Assembly (NCBI GenBank): GCA_040902425.1
Contig: JBBDXI010000049.1
Coordinates: forward strand, 1 to 28,038
DNA: 28,038 bases
Reading direction: 5' to 3'
Origin: JBBDXI01 sp040902425
GTDB lineage: Bacteria > Planctomycetota > Phycisphaerae > Phycisphaerales > UBA1924
Below, one piece after another: positions 14,562-21,322 of the stretch. How positions within the stretch are numbered: position 1 is the first letter of the stretch; every line of letters begins with the position of its first letter. The notes beneath the pieces are model-generated. The model saw only the letters and a program-made list of their open reading frames with translations. It made no database searches and was not told the origin of the DNA. A program made the translations under genes and the position numbers.

Positions 14562-16514
14562 ATGAACCGCACCCGCCTTGCCGATTCTCCCGGCCGCCGC
14601 CTCGGGCTCGCCCTGTGCGCGGGCCTCTGCCTGGCGCTGGGCGCGTGCGATGGGGAGAGCGACACGGCGGTGGCGATCCGCGATGCGGAATCGCGCCTGC
14701 GGGCGCTGACGCCGGCGGGGGCCCAGCCGGTGTCGGTGGACTACCGCAAGCGCGTGTACACCGACATCCGCGGCAAGCTGCAGCCGACGCTGGCGAGCGG
14801 CACCCGCGCGGAGAACGCGTCGGCGGCGGTGCTGCTGGCCCACACCGCGGCCGGGCTGGCGCAGATCCCGGCGGAGGAGGCCTCGGGGCTGGCCGAGGAC
14901 ATGCTGCACGACGGGGCGGAGCTGCGGGCGGTGCTCTCGCGCTGGCTGACGCACACGGGGATGGCCCAGGCGGCGGCGAAGTTCGACCCGGGTCCGGAGC
15001 TGGCGGGGATCGACGGCGAGTCGCGCAAGGCGGATGAGGGGCTGGCGGCGTCGCAGCAGCGCAAGGCGGAGGTGGACCGGCGGGTGGCGGACCTGAGGGC
15101 GCAGGCGGCGAAGAAGACCGACGAGTCGCGGGCGCTGCGGCAGAAGTCCGGGGCGCTGCGGGCGCGGATCCCCAACGAGACGGCGGTGCAGGGGGCGGCC
15201 CTGCTGGAGGAGGCCCGCGGGATCGGGCGGCAGGCCGATGCGCTGGAGGTCGAGGGGGCGAACCTGGAGGCGCAGGCGGCGCAGATCGCCCCGCAGTCGG
15301 GGGAGATCCAACTGCAGATCGACAACCTGAACCTGCAGAAGCAGATGCTGGCGCAGAGCCGCGCGTCCGTGCAGAAGCGCGGGGCCGATGCCAGGACCCA
15401 GGAAGCCGAGGCCCGCCGGGACGCGGAGAAAGTCGGCGCTGACCTCGCCGGCCGGATCAAGGCCATGGAGGAGAAGCAGGCGCAGGTCACGGCGCTGGCC
15501 GGGGAGGCGACGACGGGCTTTGCCGGCGCGGCCGCCACGGCGGGCAAGGCGTCGCAGGAGCTGAAGACGACGGCGCAGATGGCGGTGGGCTCGGCGCTGC
15601 AGTCGGCAGGGGACGCGTGGTGGACGCTCTCGCAGAGCCACGCCTCGCTGGCCGAGACGCTGGACCTGGCGGCGAAGGCGTCGTTCAACAGCGCGGAGCT
15701 GACGGGCAAGGCGGCGGCGGCGATGGAGGCGGCGAAGGCGGCGCTGCAGGAGACGACGCAGGCGTACCAGGGTGCGTACGACGCCTACGAGGCGGCGGGG
15801 GCGAAGGCCGAGGCGGCGGAGGTGATGGAGCGGCTGAAGGCGCGGCTGGGGGCGACGCTGAAGACGGTCTCGGGGGGGGCGATCGACCTGGGGACGCCGG
15901 CGCCGGCGGAGGGGACGCCCCCGGCCGCGCCGGCCGAGGCGGGCGCGGTGGCCCGCGGGGCGGGCGCAGAGACTCCCCAGGCCCTTATCGAGCAGGGCCT
16001 CGCCGCGTTCAAGGCGAAAAACTTCCGCCGGCTCGCGGAACTCACGCACGCCGAGAACGAGGCGGACCGCAAGCTCCTGGTGGACGCGGCGGCGGTGGTG
16101 GCGAAGATGCAGGCCCTGGATGAGGCCATCAAGTCGCGGTTCCCGGGCGCCACGTTCCCCGGCATGGAGGCGCTGTCCGTCGGGGGCCCCTCGACGGAGC
16201 ACTTCAACGCGGACCCGGCCGATGTCAAGATCGAGGAGCAGGGCGACAGGGCCACAGCGACCTTCCCCGGCGGGACGACCGAGGAACTGGTCAAGATCAA
16301 CGGCGGCTGGCTCATGACCATGAAGCCGGACGAGACGGAGCAGCTGCGCCAGGCTGCGCCGATGCTGAATGCGATGGGCGGCTCGATCGACGAGATCATC
16401 GCCGATATCAACGCGGGCAAGTACGCCACGGCGGACGAGGCGATGATGGCCATCGGCCAGAAGCTGATGGGCGCGATGGGCGGGATGCCGGGGGGGCCCG
16501 GCGGCGGGCGCTGA
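14562..16514 (+). CDS. Large coiled-coil lipoprotein of unknown function
   Basis: The product is 650 aa. The ATG at 14562 has GGAG nine bases upstream; an earlier TTG in frame is less likely. The N-terminus is a lipoprotein signal ending in the lipobox LGAC (Cys29), so it is lipidated and envelope-anchored. Residues about 60-145 form a helical domain. From about 150 to 440 the sequence is almost all Ala, Glu, Gln, Lys and Arg in heptad-like order (for example RKAEVDRRVADLRAQAAKKT and LQIDNLNLQKQMLAQSRAS), a long coiled coil. A Pro/Ala linker leads to a C-terminal domain (from about 474) with ALIEQGLAAFKAKNFRRLAE, then beta-like DVKIEEQGDRATATFPGG and a Gly/Met-rich end. I do not recognise the family. 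A periplasmic structural or spacer role is inferred from the architecture. A hairpin follows the stop. Confidence 0.85.
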   Translation: MNRTRLADSPGRRLGLALCAGLCLALGACDGESDTAVAIRDAESRLRALTPAGAQPVSVDYRKRVYTDIRGKLQPTLASGTRAENASAAVLLAHTAAGLAQIPAEEASGLAEDMLHDGAELRAVLSRWLTHTGMAQAAAKFDPGPELAGIDGESRKADEGLAASQQRKAEVDRRVADLRAQAAKKTDESRALRQKSGALRARIPNETAVQGAALLEEARGIGRQADALEVEGANLEAQAAQIAPQSGEIQLQIDNLNLQKQMLAQSRASVQKRGADARTQEAEARRDAEKVGADLAGRIKAMEEKQAQVTALAGEATTGFAGAAATAGKASQELKTTAQMAVGSALQSAGDAWWTLSQSHASLAETLDLAAKASFNSAELTGKAAAAMEAAKAALQETTQAYQGAYDAYEAAGAKAEAAEVMERLKARLGATLKTVSGGAIDLGTPAPAEGTPPAAPAEAGAVARGAGAETPQALIEQGLAAFKAKNFRRLAELTHAENEADRKLLVDAAAVVAKMQALDEAIKSRFPGATFPGMEALSVGGPSTEHFNADPADVKIEEQGDRATATFPGGTTEELVKINGGWLMTMKPDETEQLRQAAPMLNAMGGSIDEIIADINAGKYATADEAMMAIGQKLMGAMGGMPGGPGGGR

Positions 16515-16525
16515 GATCCGGGCCC

Positions 16526-16544
16526 GCCGCGCGAGAGGCGCGGC
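16526..16544 (+). terminator. Hairpin after the lipoprotein gene
   Basis: GCCGCGC (16526-16532) and GCGCGGC (16538-16544) pair perfectly around GAGAG, beginning 11 bases after the stop codon. The next six bases lead into the promoter element of the FNR gene, so it may separate the two transcription units. No T run follows. Confidence 0.45.
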
Positions 16545-16549
16545 CTACT

Positions 16550-16555
16550 TACGAT
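16550..16555 (+). promoter_or_regulatory. -10 element giving a leaderless FNR mRNA (candidate)
   Basis: TACGAT (four of six to TATAAT) ends seven bases before the ATG at 16563, so transcription would start at or next to the A of the start codon. No SD sequence is present. The 8-mer TACGATTG recurs at the same place before fabD. Confidence 0.5.
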
Positions 16556-16562
16556 TGCCGCG

Positions 16563-17537
16563 ATGACCGACCGCCCCCGCCCCCCCGTCCGCGAGCACAC
16601 GCCCGGGCCGGCGCTGCTCGACGTGAAGATGCATCTCCACTCGCCCGCCAACCCCTGCACCGGGGTCGTGGTCAGCAACGAGCGGTGCACGCAGCGCAAG
16701 GCGGCGCACTTTGTTCGGCACGTCGCGTTCGACGTGTCGGGGACGCAGCTGGCGGGGACCTTCCGGCCGGGGCAGAGCTTCGGCATCCTGCCGCCGGGCG
16801 TCGATGAGCGCGGCAGGCCCCACAAGCTGCGGCTGTACTCGACCAGCTCGCCCTCGCGGGGCGAGGACGGGAAGGGGAACATCGTCGCCACGACGGTGAA
16901 GCGGACGATCGACGAGCACTGGGACAGCCACTCGCTGTTCCTCGGCGTCGCCAGCAACTACCTGTGCAACCTGAAGCCGGGGGACCGGGTGCAGATGACC
17001 GGGCCCAGCGGGAAGCGGTTCGTGCTGCCCGCTTCGCCGGCGGATCACGACTACGTCTTCTTCGCGACGGGGACGGGGATCGCGCCCTTCCGCGGGATGC
17101 TGCTGGACCTGCTCGAGGCGGGGGTGAAGAGCCGGGTGGTGCTGGTCATGGGCGCCACCTATTCGACGGACCTGCTCTACCATGGCGACCTGCTGAAGCT
17201 CGCGGCCGAGCACCCGCAGTTCACGTACATCACGGCGATCAGCCGCGAGCGGCAGGAGGACGGGCACGACCCGCTGTACGTGCAGGACCGGCTGCGGACG
17301 CACCGCGACCTCGTGCTGCCGGTGCTGGAGAGCCCGCGGGGGCTGGTTTACATCTGCGGGCTGGCGGGGATGGAGCTGGGGATCTTCCAGCGGATGGCGG
17401 CGGCGCTGCCGGACCACGCGCTCGAGCAGTACCTGCGGGTGGATGCGGGGGCGATGGCGGACATCCCGGGGTGGGAGCGGGGGATGATCCAGAAGCAGGT
17501 GCGGCCGACGCGGCGGGTGTTCATCGAGGTGTACTGA
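16563..17537 (+). CDS. Plant-type ferredoxin--NADP(+) reductase
   Basis: The product is 324 aa, the usual length for the plant-type FNR catalytic unit without a membrane or phycobilisome domain. RLYSTSSP (90-97) is the FAD-binding R-x-Y-[ST]-x-x-S/P motif. GTGIAPFRGM (170-179) is the NADP-binding G-T-G-x-A-P motif. The segment YICGLAGMELGI (263-274) is the nucleotide-specificity region, and the chain ends in Tyr324, the aromatic residue that stacks on the flavin. It moves electrons between reduced ferredoxin or flavodoxin and NADPH in the cytoplasm. There is no photosynthesis here, so it most likely supplies reduced ferredoxin for biosynthesis or runs the reverse reaction. It is preceded by a TACGAT element rather than an SD, and followed after 16 bp by a zinc-ribbon protein gene. 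Confidence 0.93.
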   Translation: MTDRPRPPVREHTPGPALLDVKMHLHSPANPCTGVVVSNERCTQRKAAHFVRHVAFDVSGTQLAGTFRPGQSFGILPPGVDERGRPHKLRLYSTSSPSRGEDGKGNIVATTVKRTIDEHWDSHSLFLGVASNYLCNLKPGDRVQMTGPSGKRFVLPASPADHDYVFFATGTGIAPFRGMLLDLLEAGVKSRVVLVMGATYSTDLLYHGDLLKLAAEHPQFTYITAISRERQEDGHDPLYVQDRLRTHRDLVLPVLESPRGLVYICGLAGMELGIFQRMAAALPDHALEQYLRVDAGAMADIPGWERGMIQKQVRPTRRVFIEVY

Positions 17538-17553
17538 CCGTCCTCTACCACCC

Positions 17554-18324
17554 ATGGCTCCCCTTGGTCTGCACGAACTTGAGCTCTATCGCGGCCCGCT
17601 CGGCAAGTTGCAGGCCGGCGCGGTCATCCTGGGGCAGGTCCGCGTTGTCGGCCTGTACATGAGCCCGCGCATGCTGGTCGTGGTGGCGACCGCATGGATC
17701 GCCGCGCAGTCGATCCTGTTCGTGTGGCGACCAGCAAGCCTGCTCGGGGTGGCCATGGTCTCCGGCGCCAGCTGGTCGGTGCTCCTCGGCGCAGTTCTGG
17801 TGTCGGCCGCTCATCGCGCCCGGCCCGCCCTGCGGCGCGACCTGATCCGAATCGGCATCCCGGTCTGCCTTGAGTGTGGGTACGACCTTCGGGGTTCACC
17901 GATCGGGGCTGGCCGGTGCCCGGAGTGCGGCGCGGACGTCTCGCGGCTGGAAACCCGGGCCTCCGAACCCCTGCCGGAGGCGGCGCTCTATCCCGAGTTG
18001 TCGCGGTACGCGACCGCCAATGACGCAAGGGGAGCCCTTCGCGCGGCGTTCGAGCGCGCCGGGGTCCTGGTCCGGTACCGGCGTGTCACGCTCCTTGCCG
18101 GACTGGTCGCCGTCATGATCCTCTGGAACTTCGCCTTCATCGCGGCGGATGCGATCGCGGCGCATCTGAGGCGGGACCTGACTCCGGCGGTGATTGGATT
18201 GCTGCTCAGCGCCGCGATCGTGAGCTTTCTGCTCGCGACCGGCGCCTGGTACGCGCTGGTCGTCGCGCGGGTGCGGCGCGAACTGCGGCGCGGCGGGCCC
18301 GCAGTTGCGGCGCCATCCCACTGA
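17554..18324 (+). CDS. Membrane protein with a CxxC-GYDLRG zinc ribbon
   Basis: The product is 256 aa from ATG 17554. A second in-frame start at 17659 (MSPRMLVVV) would remove 35 residues and is about equally plausible, since neither has an SD. Two TM helices (about 40-58 and 62-85) are followed by a zinc ribbon, CLECGYDLRGSPIGAGRCPE (105-124), with C105, C108, C122 and C125. A linker (128-160) and two more TM helices (about 175-197 and 210-235) follow, ending in an Arg-rich tail. The CxxCGYDLRG ribbon is frequent in planctomycete membrane proteins of unknown function, in my knowledge of the group. The ribbon should sit in the cytoplasm between two TM pairs. Role unknown. It lies between FNR and an esterase-like gene. 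Confidence 0.78.
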   Translation: MAPLGLHELELYRGPLGKLQAGAVILGQVRVVGLYMSPRMLVVVATAWIAAQSILFVWRPASLLGVAMVSGASWSVLLGAVLVSAAHRARPALRRDLIRIGIPVCLECGYDLRGSPIGAGRCPECGADVSRLETRASEPLPEAALYPELSRYATANDARGALRAAFERAGVLVRYRRVTLLAGLVAVMILWNFAFIAADAIAAHLRRDLTPAVIGLLLSAAIVSFLLATGAWYALVVARVRRELRRGGPAVAAPSH

Positions 18325-18325
18325 A

Positions 18326-18331
18326 TACCCT
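18326..18331 (+). promoter_or_regulatory. -10-like element before the hydrolase gene (candidate, leaderless)
   Basis: TACCCT fits TANNNT and ends eight bases before the ATG at 18340. It overlaps the end of the previous gene by none, beginning just after its stop codon. No SD is visible, so the gene may be transcribed from its own start codon. Confidence 0.35.
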
Positions 18332-18339
18332 TCCCCGCC

Positions 18340-19473
18340 ATGACCGAGCCCGACGACTACGGCCTCTCCCCCGCGGCCACGCTGGCGCACGTGGGGGACC
18401 CGGCGCGCTCGGCGCGGCACGGGGCGTTCTGGAAGGCGTGGGCGGGGGCGGTGTTCGAGGGGCCATCGCCGCGGCTGATGGAGCGGACGGCGGGCGGGCG
18501 GGATGAGGACGCCTCCGACCCGACGGCGACGCACCGGTTCGAGTCGGCGCGGCATGTCCGGATCGGGTGCGCCCTGGCCCTGCCGCGGGGGCGGGCCCGC
18601 GCGGGCGTTGTGGCGCTGCACGGGTACGGCGATGTGCCCTCGCTGGGGCAGGCGGCCACGGACTGCTCGCCGCTGGTGGAGCGCGGCGCGGCGGTGCTGG
18701 CGGTGCGGGTGCGCGGGTATCCTGGGTCGCGCCTCGACACGCCGCACCTGAACGCCGCGAGCGAGGAGCGCGGGGGCGGGGCGTGGATTACCTGCGGGCT
18801 GGAGGAGCCGGCGAGCGAGCGGGGGATCGGGTGCGAGTGGGCGTTCTCGTACGCGGTGGCGGATGTGGTGAACGCGGCGCGGGCGCTCCTGGCCATGCTG
18901 GGGGAGCGGCCGCTGTTTATCCATGGGGAGTCGTTCGGGGGGGCGCTGGGGGTGCTGGCGGCGGCGGTGCTGAGTGATCGGGCAGGCGGGACGCCTGCGT
19001 CACGGGTTCCCCTGCCGGAGATTGCGCGCCTGGCGGTCGGCGTGCCGGGGATGGGGGACTGGGCGTGGCGGCTGGGGGCGCCGGGGCGGGCGGGGATCGG
19101 CTCAGGGGACCTGGTCCGGCGGTTCATGGAGGACCACCCGGACCGGGCCGAGCAGGTGTACCAGCTGCTGCGCCTGCACGACGCGGCGATCCACGCGCGC
19201 CGGGTCCGCTGCCCGGTGCTGTGCAAGCTGGCGCTGCGGGATGAGGTGGTGCCGGCGCCCGCGGGCGCGGCGGTGTTCAACGCGCTGGGGACGGACCCGG
19301 GGCAGAAGTGGCGGCACGTGGTGAAGTACGGGCACTTCGACGGGGGCATCGCGGACATGCGGAAGCACGCGGCGTTCGGGCGGAGGGTGGTGGAGTTCCT
19401 CGATCCAGCACGCGAGCCGGCGGAGGCGATGGCGGAGTTTGAGGAGCGGAGGCTGGCGGGGGCGGCGGGGTAG
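18340..19473 (+). CDS. Alpha/beta hydrolase, acetyl xylan esterase-like
   Basis: The product is 377 aa, a usual size for acetyl xylan esterase/cephalosporin deacetylase (AXE1) enzymes. The core fold starts with VRIGCALALPRGRARAGVVA and the oxyanion region LHGYGD (93-98). VLAVRVRGYPGS (119-130) carries the R-G motif typical of AXE1 proteins. The nucleophile is S198 in GESFGG (196-201), the acid is probably D301 (ALRDEVVP), and the base H332 (KYGHFDGG). No signal peptide is present, so it acts in the cytoplasm. It should remove acyl groups from sugars or related small esters; the substrate is inferred only. A 64-bp palindromic element begins at the last base of its stop codon. Confidence 0.85.
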   Translation: MTEPDDYGLSPAATLAHVGDPARSARHGAFWKAWAGAVFEGPSPRLMERTAGGRDEDASDPTATHRFESARHVRIGCALALPRGRARAGVVALHGYGDVPSLGQAATDCSPLVERGAAVLAVRVRGYPGSRLDTPHLNAASEERGGGAWITCGLEEPASERGIGCEWAFSYAVADVVNAARALLAMLGERPLFIHGESFGGALGVLAAAVLSDRAGGTPASRVPLPEIARLAVGVPGMGDWAWRLGAPGRAGIGSGDLVRRFMEDHPDRAEQVYQLLRLHDAAIHARRVRCPVLCKLALRDEVVPAPAGAAVFNALGTDPGQKWRHVVKYGHFDGGIADMRKHAAFGRRVVEFLDPAREPAEAMAEFEERRLAGAAG

Positions 19474-19536
19474 TGGCACGGGTTGCCGCCGAAGACGGCG
19501 GCGACGCGCTAGCGCTGCGAAGCACACCCGTGGCAC
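19473..19536. repeat. 64-bp palindromic intergenic element (copy 2 of GCGCTAGCGC)
   Basis: It begins at the last base of the hydrolase stop codon. The ends, GTGGCACGGGT (19473-19483) and ACCCGTGGCAC (19526-19536), are 11-bp inverted repeats with one mismatch. Inside lie a 10-bp stem, GTTGCCGCCG-AAGA-CGGCGGCGAC (19482-19505), and the palindrome GCGCTAGCGC (19506-19515), also found at 14452-14461. The layout recalls a REP or MITE-like element, possibly reused as a terminator for the hydrolase and a boundary for fabD. Confidence 0.55.
19482..19505 (+). terminator. Strong hairpin after the hydrolase gene
   Basis: Ten base pairs (one G-T) enclose the loop AAGA, eight bases after the stop codon. 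It lies within the larger palindromic element. No T run follows, so termination, if any, would depend on structure or on Rho. Confidence 0.5.
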
Positions 19537-19548
19537 GGCCCGGGTCAC

Positions 19549-19554
19549 TACGAT
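19549..19554 (+). promoter_or_regulatory. -10 element giving a leaderless fabD mRNA (candidate)
   Basis: TACGAT ends six bases before the ATG at 19561, as expected when transcription starts at the start codon. It is followed by TG, giving the same 8-mer TACGATTG as at the FNR gene. No SD lies at usable spacing. Confidence 0.5.
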
Positions 19555-19560
19555 TGAGGC

Positions 19561-20514
19561 ATGAGCGACACGCCGCTGATCGTGCTGTGCCCGGGGCAGG
19601 GGGCTCAGGCTGTGGGGATGGGGAAGGGGTGGTTCGACGGCTCGCCGGAGGCACGGAGGGTCTTCGAGGACGCCGACCGCATCCTCGGCGACCGGCTCGG
19701 GGCGACGCTGACGGACCTGTGCTTCAACGGGCCGGCGGACCGCCTGAACCGGACCGACATCTCCCAGCCGGCGATCTACGCGACCTCCGTCGCCTGTTGG
19801 CGGGGGCTGCTGGCGAAGTGGTCGTACGGGAACGGCGAGAGCAAGCTGGCCGCGGTGGCGGGGCTGTCGCTGGGGGAGTACACCGCGCTGACGCTGGCGG
19901 GGGCGATTTCCTTCGAGGATGGGCTGAACCTGGTGGCGCTGCGGGGGCGGGCGATGCAGGATGCGGCCGAGGCGACACCCTCGGGCATGCTGGCCCTGAT
20001 CGGGGCGGATGACGCCCAGGCGGAGGCCGTCTGCGAGGAGGCCCGCGGGCCCGATGTGCTCGTGGCGGCCAACTTCAACGCCCCGGGGCAGGTGGTCATC
20101 TCCGGCAGCAAGGCGGCGATCGAGCGGGCGGCGGGCGTGGCGACGGCCAAGGGCCTGCGGTCGGCCGTCCTGCCGGTGGCCGGGGCGTTCCACTCGCCCC
20201 TGATGGCCCCGGCGGCGACGCGGCTGGAGGAGGCCTTGGCGAAGGCGGCCATCCGCGACCCCCGCTGCCCGGTGGTCTCGAATGTCACGGCCCGCCCGCA
20301 CGAGCCGGCCACGGGCCGTACAATGGCGGACTCTGTTCGGCGGAAGCTGGTGGAGCAGCTGACCAGCCCCGTCCGGTGGGCGGAATCCTGTCGGTGGGTG
20401 CTCGCGAATGTGAAGGGCGAGCACCACGAACTGGCCCCCGGGGCGACCCTCGCGGGCCTCATGCGCCGGATCGACCGCGCGACCAAGGTGATGAGCCATG
20501 ACCACCCCGAGTAA
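19561..20514 (+). CDS. fabD: Malonyl-CoA--acyl carrier protein transacylase
   Basis: The product is 317 aa, the standard FabD length. It transfers malonyl from CoA to the acyl carrier protein, the step that feeds chain elongation in fatty acid synthesis, in the cytoplasm. The N-terminus has PGQGAQAVGMGK (11-22). The nucleophile is S103 in GLSLGEY (101-107), R128 (LRGRAMQ) binds the malonyl carboxylate, and H211 in GAFHSPLM (209-216) is the general base. The motif has Leu where E. coli has His (GHSLGEY), a variant also found in other bacterial FabDs. The end overlaps the next gene by 17 bp, and fabG follows after it, so these form one operon. fabH and acpP, common neighbours, are not seen nearby. 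Confidence 0.95.
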   Translation: MSDTPLIVLCPGQGAQAVGMGKGWFDGSPEARRVFEDADRILGDRLGATLTDLCFNGPADRLNRTDISQPAIYATSVACWRGLLAKWSYGNGESKLAAVAGLSLGEYTALTLAGAISFEDGLNLVALRGRAMQDAAEATPSGMLALIGADDAQAEAVCEEARGPDVLVAANFNAPGQVVISGSKAAIERAAGVATAKGLRSAVLPVAGAFHSPLMAPAATRLEEALAKAAIRDPRCPVVSNVTARPHEPATGRTMADSVRRKLVEQLTSPVRWAESCRWVLANVKGEHHELAPGATLAGLMRRIDRATKVMSHDHPE

Positions 20515-21280
20515 CACCCCTCCCACCCCCCCCTCCCGTCGCTCCCTTCGGCGCACGCTCGGCACCACGCTTGTCGTGGCGGCGCTGGGCGCGGCCATGA
20601 TGGTCTCATCCGCGGGCTGCCAGAAGAAAAACAAGAAGCCGCCGCCGCCCCCCCCGCCGCCGCCGGTGGTGGTGGAGACGCCCGAGCCGATCGACATCGA
20701 CGCGCTGCTGCAGGAGATGCGCCCGGATGCGCGGGTGAAGTTCGCGGGGCAGACCGCGCCGGCCGACCGCACGCTGGCCGAGGGCGTGGTGCGCCTGGCC
20801 GATGCGCTGGCCAAGGGCGACGGCGGGGCCATGAAGAAGATGCTCGACCGCTCCGGCCAGGGCGTGCTGGATGAGCTGCAGAGCAGCGGCACGTGGGAGG
20901 ACGAGACGCGGAAGATCGAGCAGGTCCGCGTGGTGTACCTCTCCGACACGCTGGAGCGAGAGCCCAGCTCGGCCACGGTGGCGATGGCGATCCAGGACCC
21001 GGGCGGGGCCTACCTGCTGGGGTGGACGCTGCGCCGCGACGGCGAGGGCTGGTCGGTCGCGGCGGCGCCGACGCCGAGCGACACGCGCGCCCGCGCCTCG
21101 GACTTCGACGGGCAGCGGATCTCCGCGGCCCTTGCGCCGCGCGACGAGGGCGGCGACGCGACCCCGGAGGAGGAGGACAATCGGCCCAAGGAGGAGGCGC
21201 CCGCGCCCGCCAACGAGCCGCCCCCCACCGCCCCCGGCCGCAAGAACACGCCCGCGGGGCCGATCAACATCCCCGGCTGA
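20498..21280 (+). CDS. Proline-rich lipoprotein of unknown function
   Basis: The product is 260 aa. The ATG lies inside the end of fabD (17-bp overlap) and has AAGGTG about eight bases upstream, so it is likely coupled to fabD. A basic n-region (RRSLRR) and hydrophobic core (TTLVVAALGAAMMVS) lead to the lipobox SAGC, giving a lipidated Cys (about residue 41). Directly after it come KKNKK and nine consecutive prolines, a rigid spacer from the membrane. The folded part (about 65-200) begins IDIDALLQEMRPDARVKF and has helix then beta features (QVRVVYLSDTLE, AYLLGWTLRRDGEGWSVAAA). The last 50 residues are acidic and Pro-rich. I do not recognise the domain. Sitting between fabD and fabG suggests a link to envelope lipid status, but position alone is weak evidence. 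Confidence 0.82.
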   Translation: MTTPSNTPPTPPSRRSLRRTLGTTLVVAALGAAMMVSSAGCQKKNKKPPPPPPPPPVVVETPEPIDIDALLQEMRPDARVKFAGQTAPADRTLAEGVVRLADALAKGDGGAMKKMLDRSGQGVLDELQSSGTWEDETRKIEQVRVVYLSDTLEREPSSATVAMAIQDPGGAYLLGWTLRRDGEGWSVAAAPTPSDTRARASDFDGQRISAALAPRDEGGDATPEEEDNRPKEEAPAPANEPPPTAPGRKNTPAGPINIPG

Positions 21281-21322
21281 GCCGCGCCCGCCGCCGACCC
21301 CGCGAACCTCCAGGAACCCTGC

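Noticed and set aside
19861..19881. GLSLGEY in FabD as a broken active site
   Set aside because: The Ser, Arg and His of the active site are all present, and Leu at this place is a known FabD variant.
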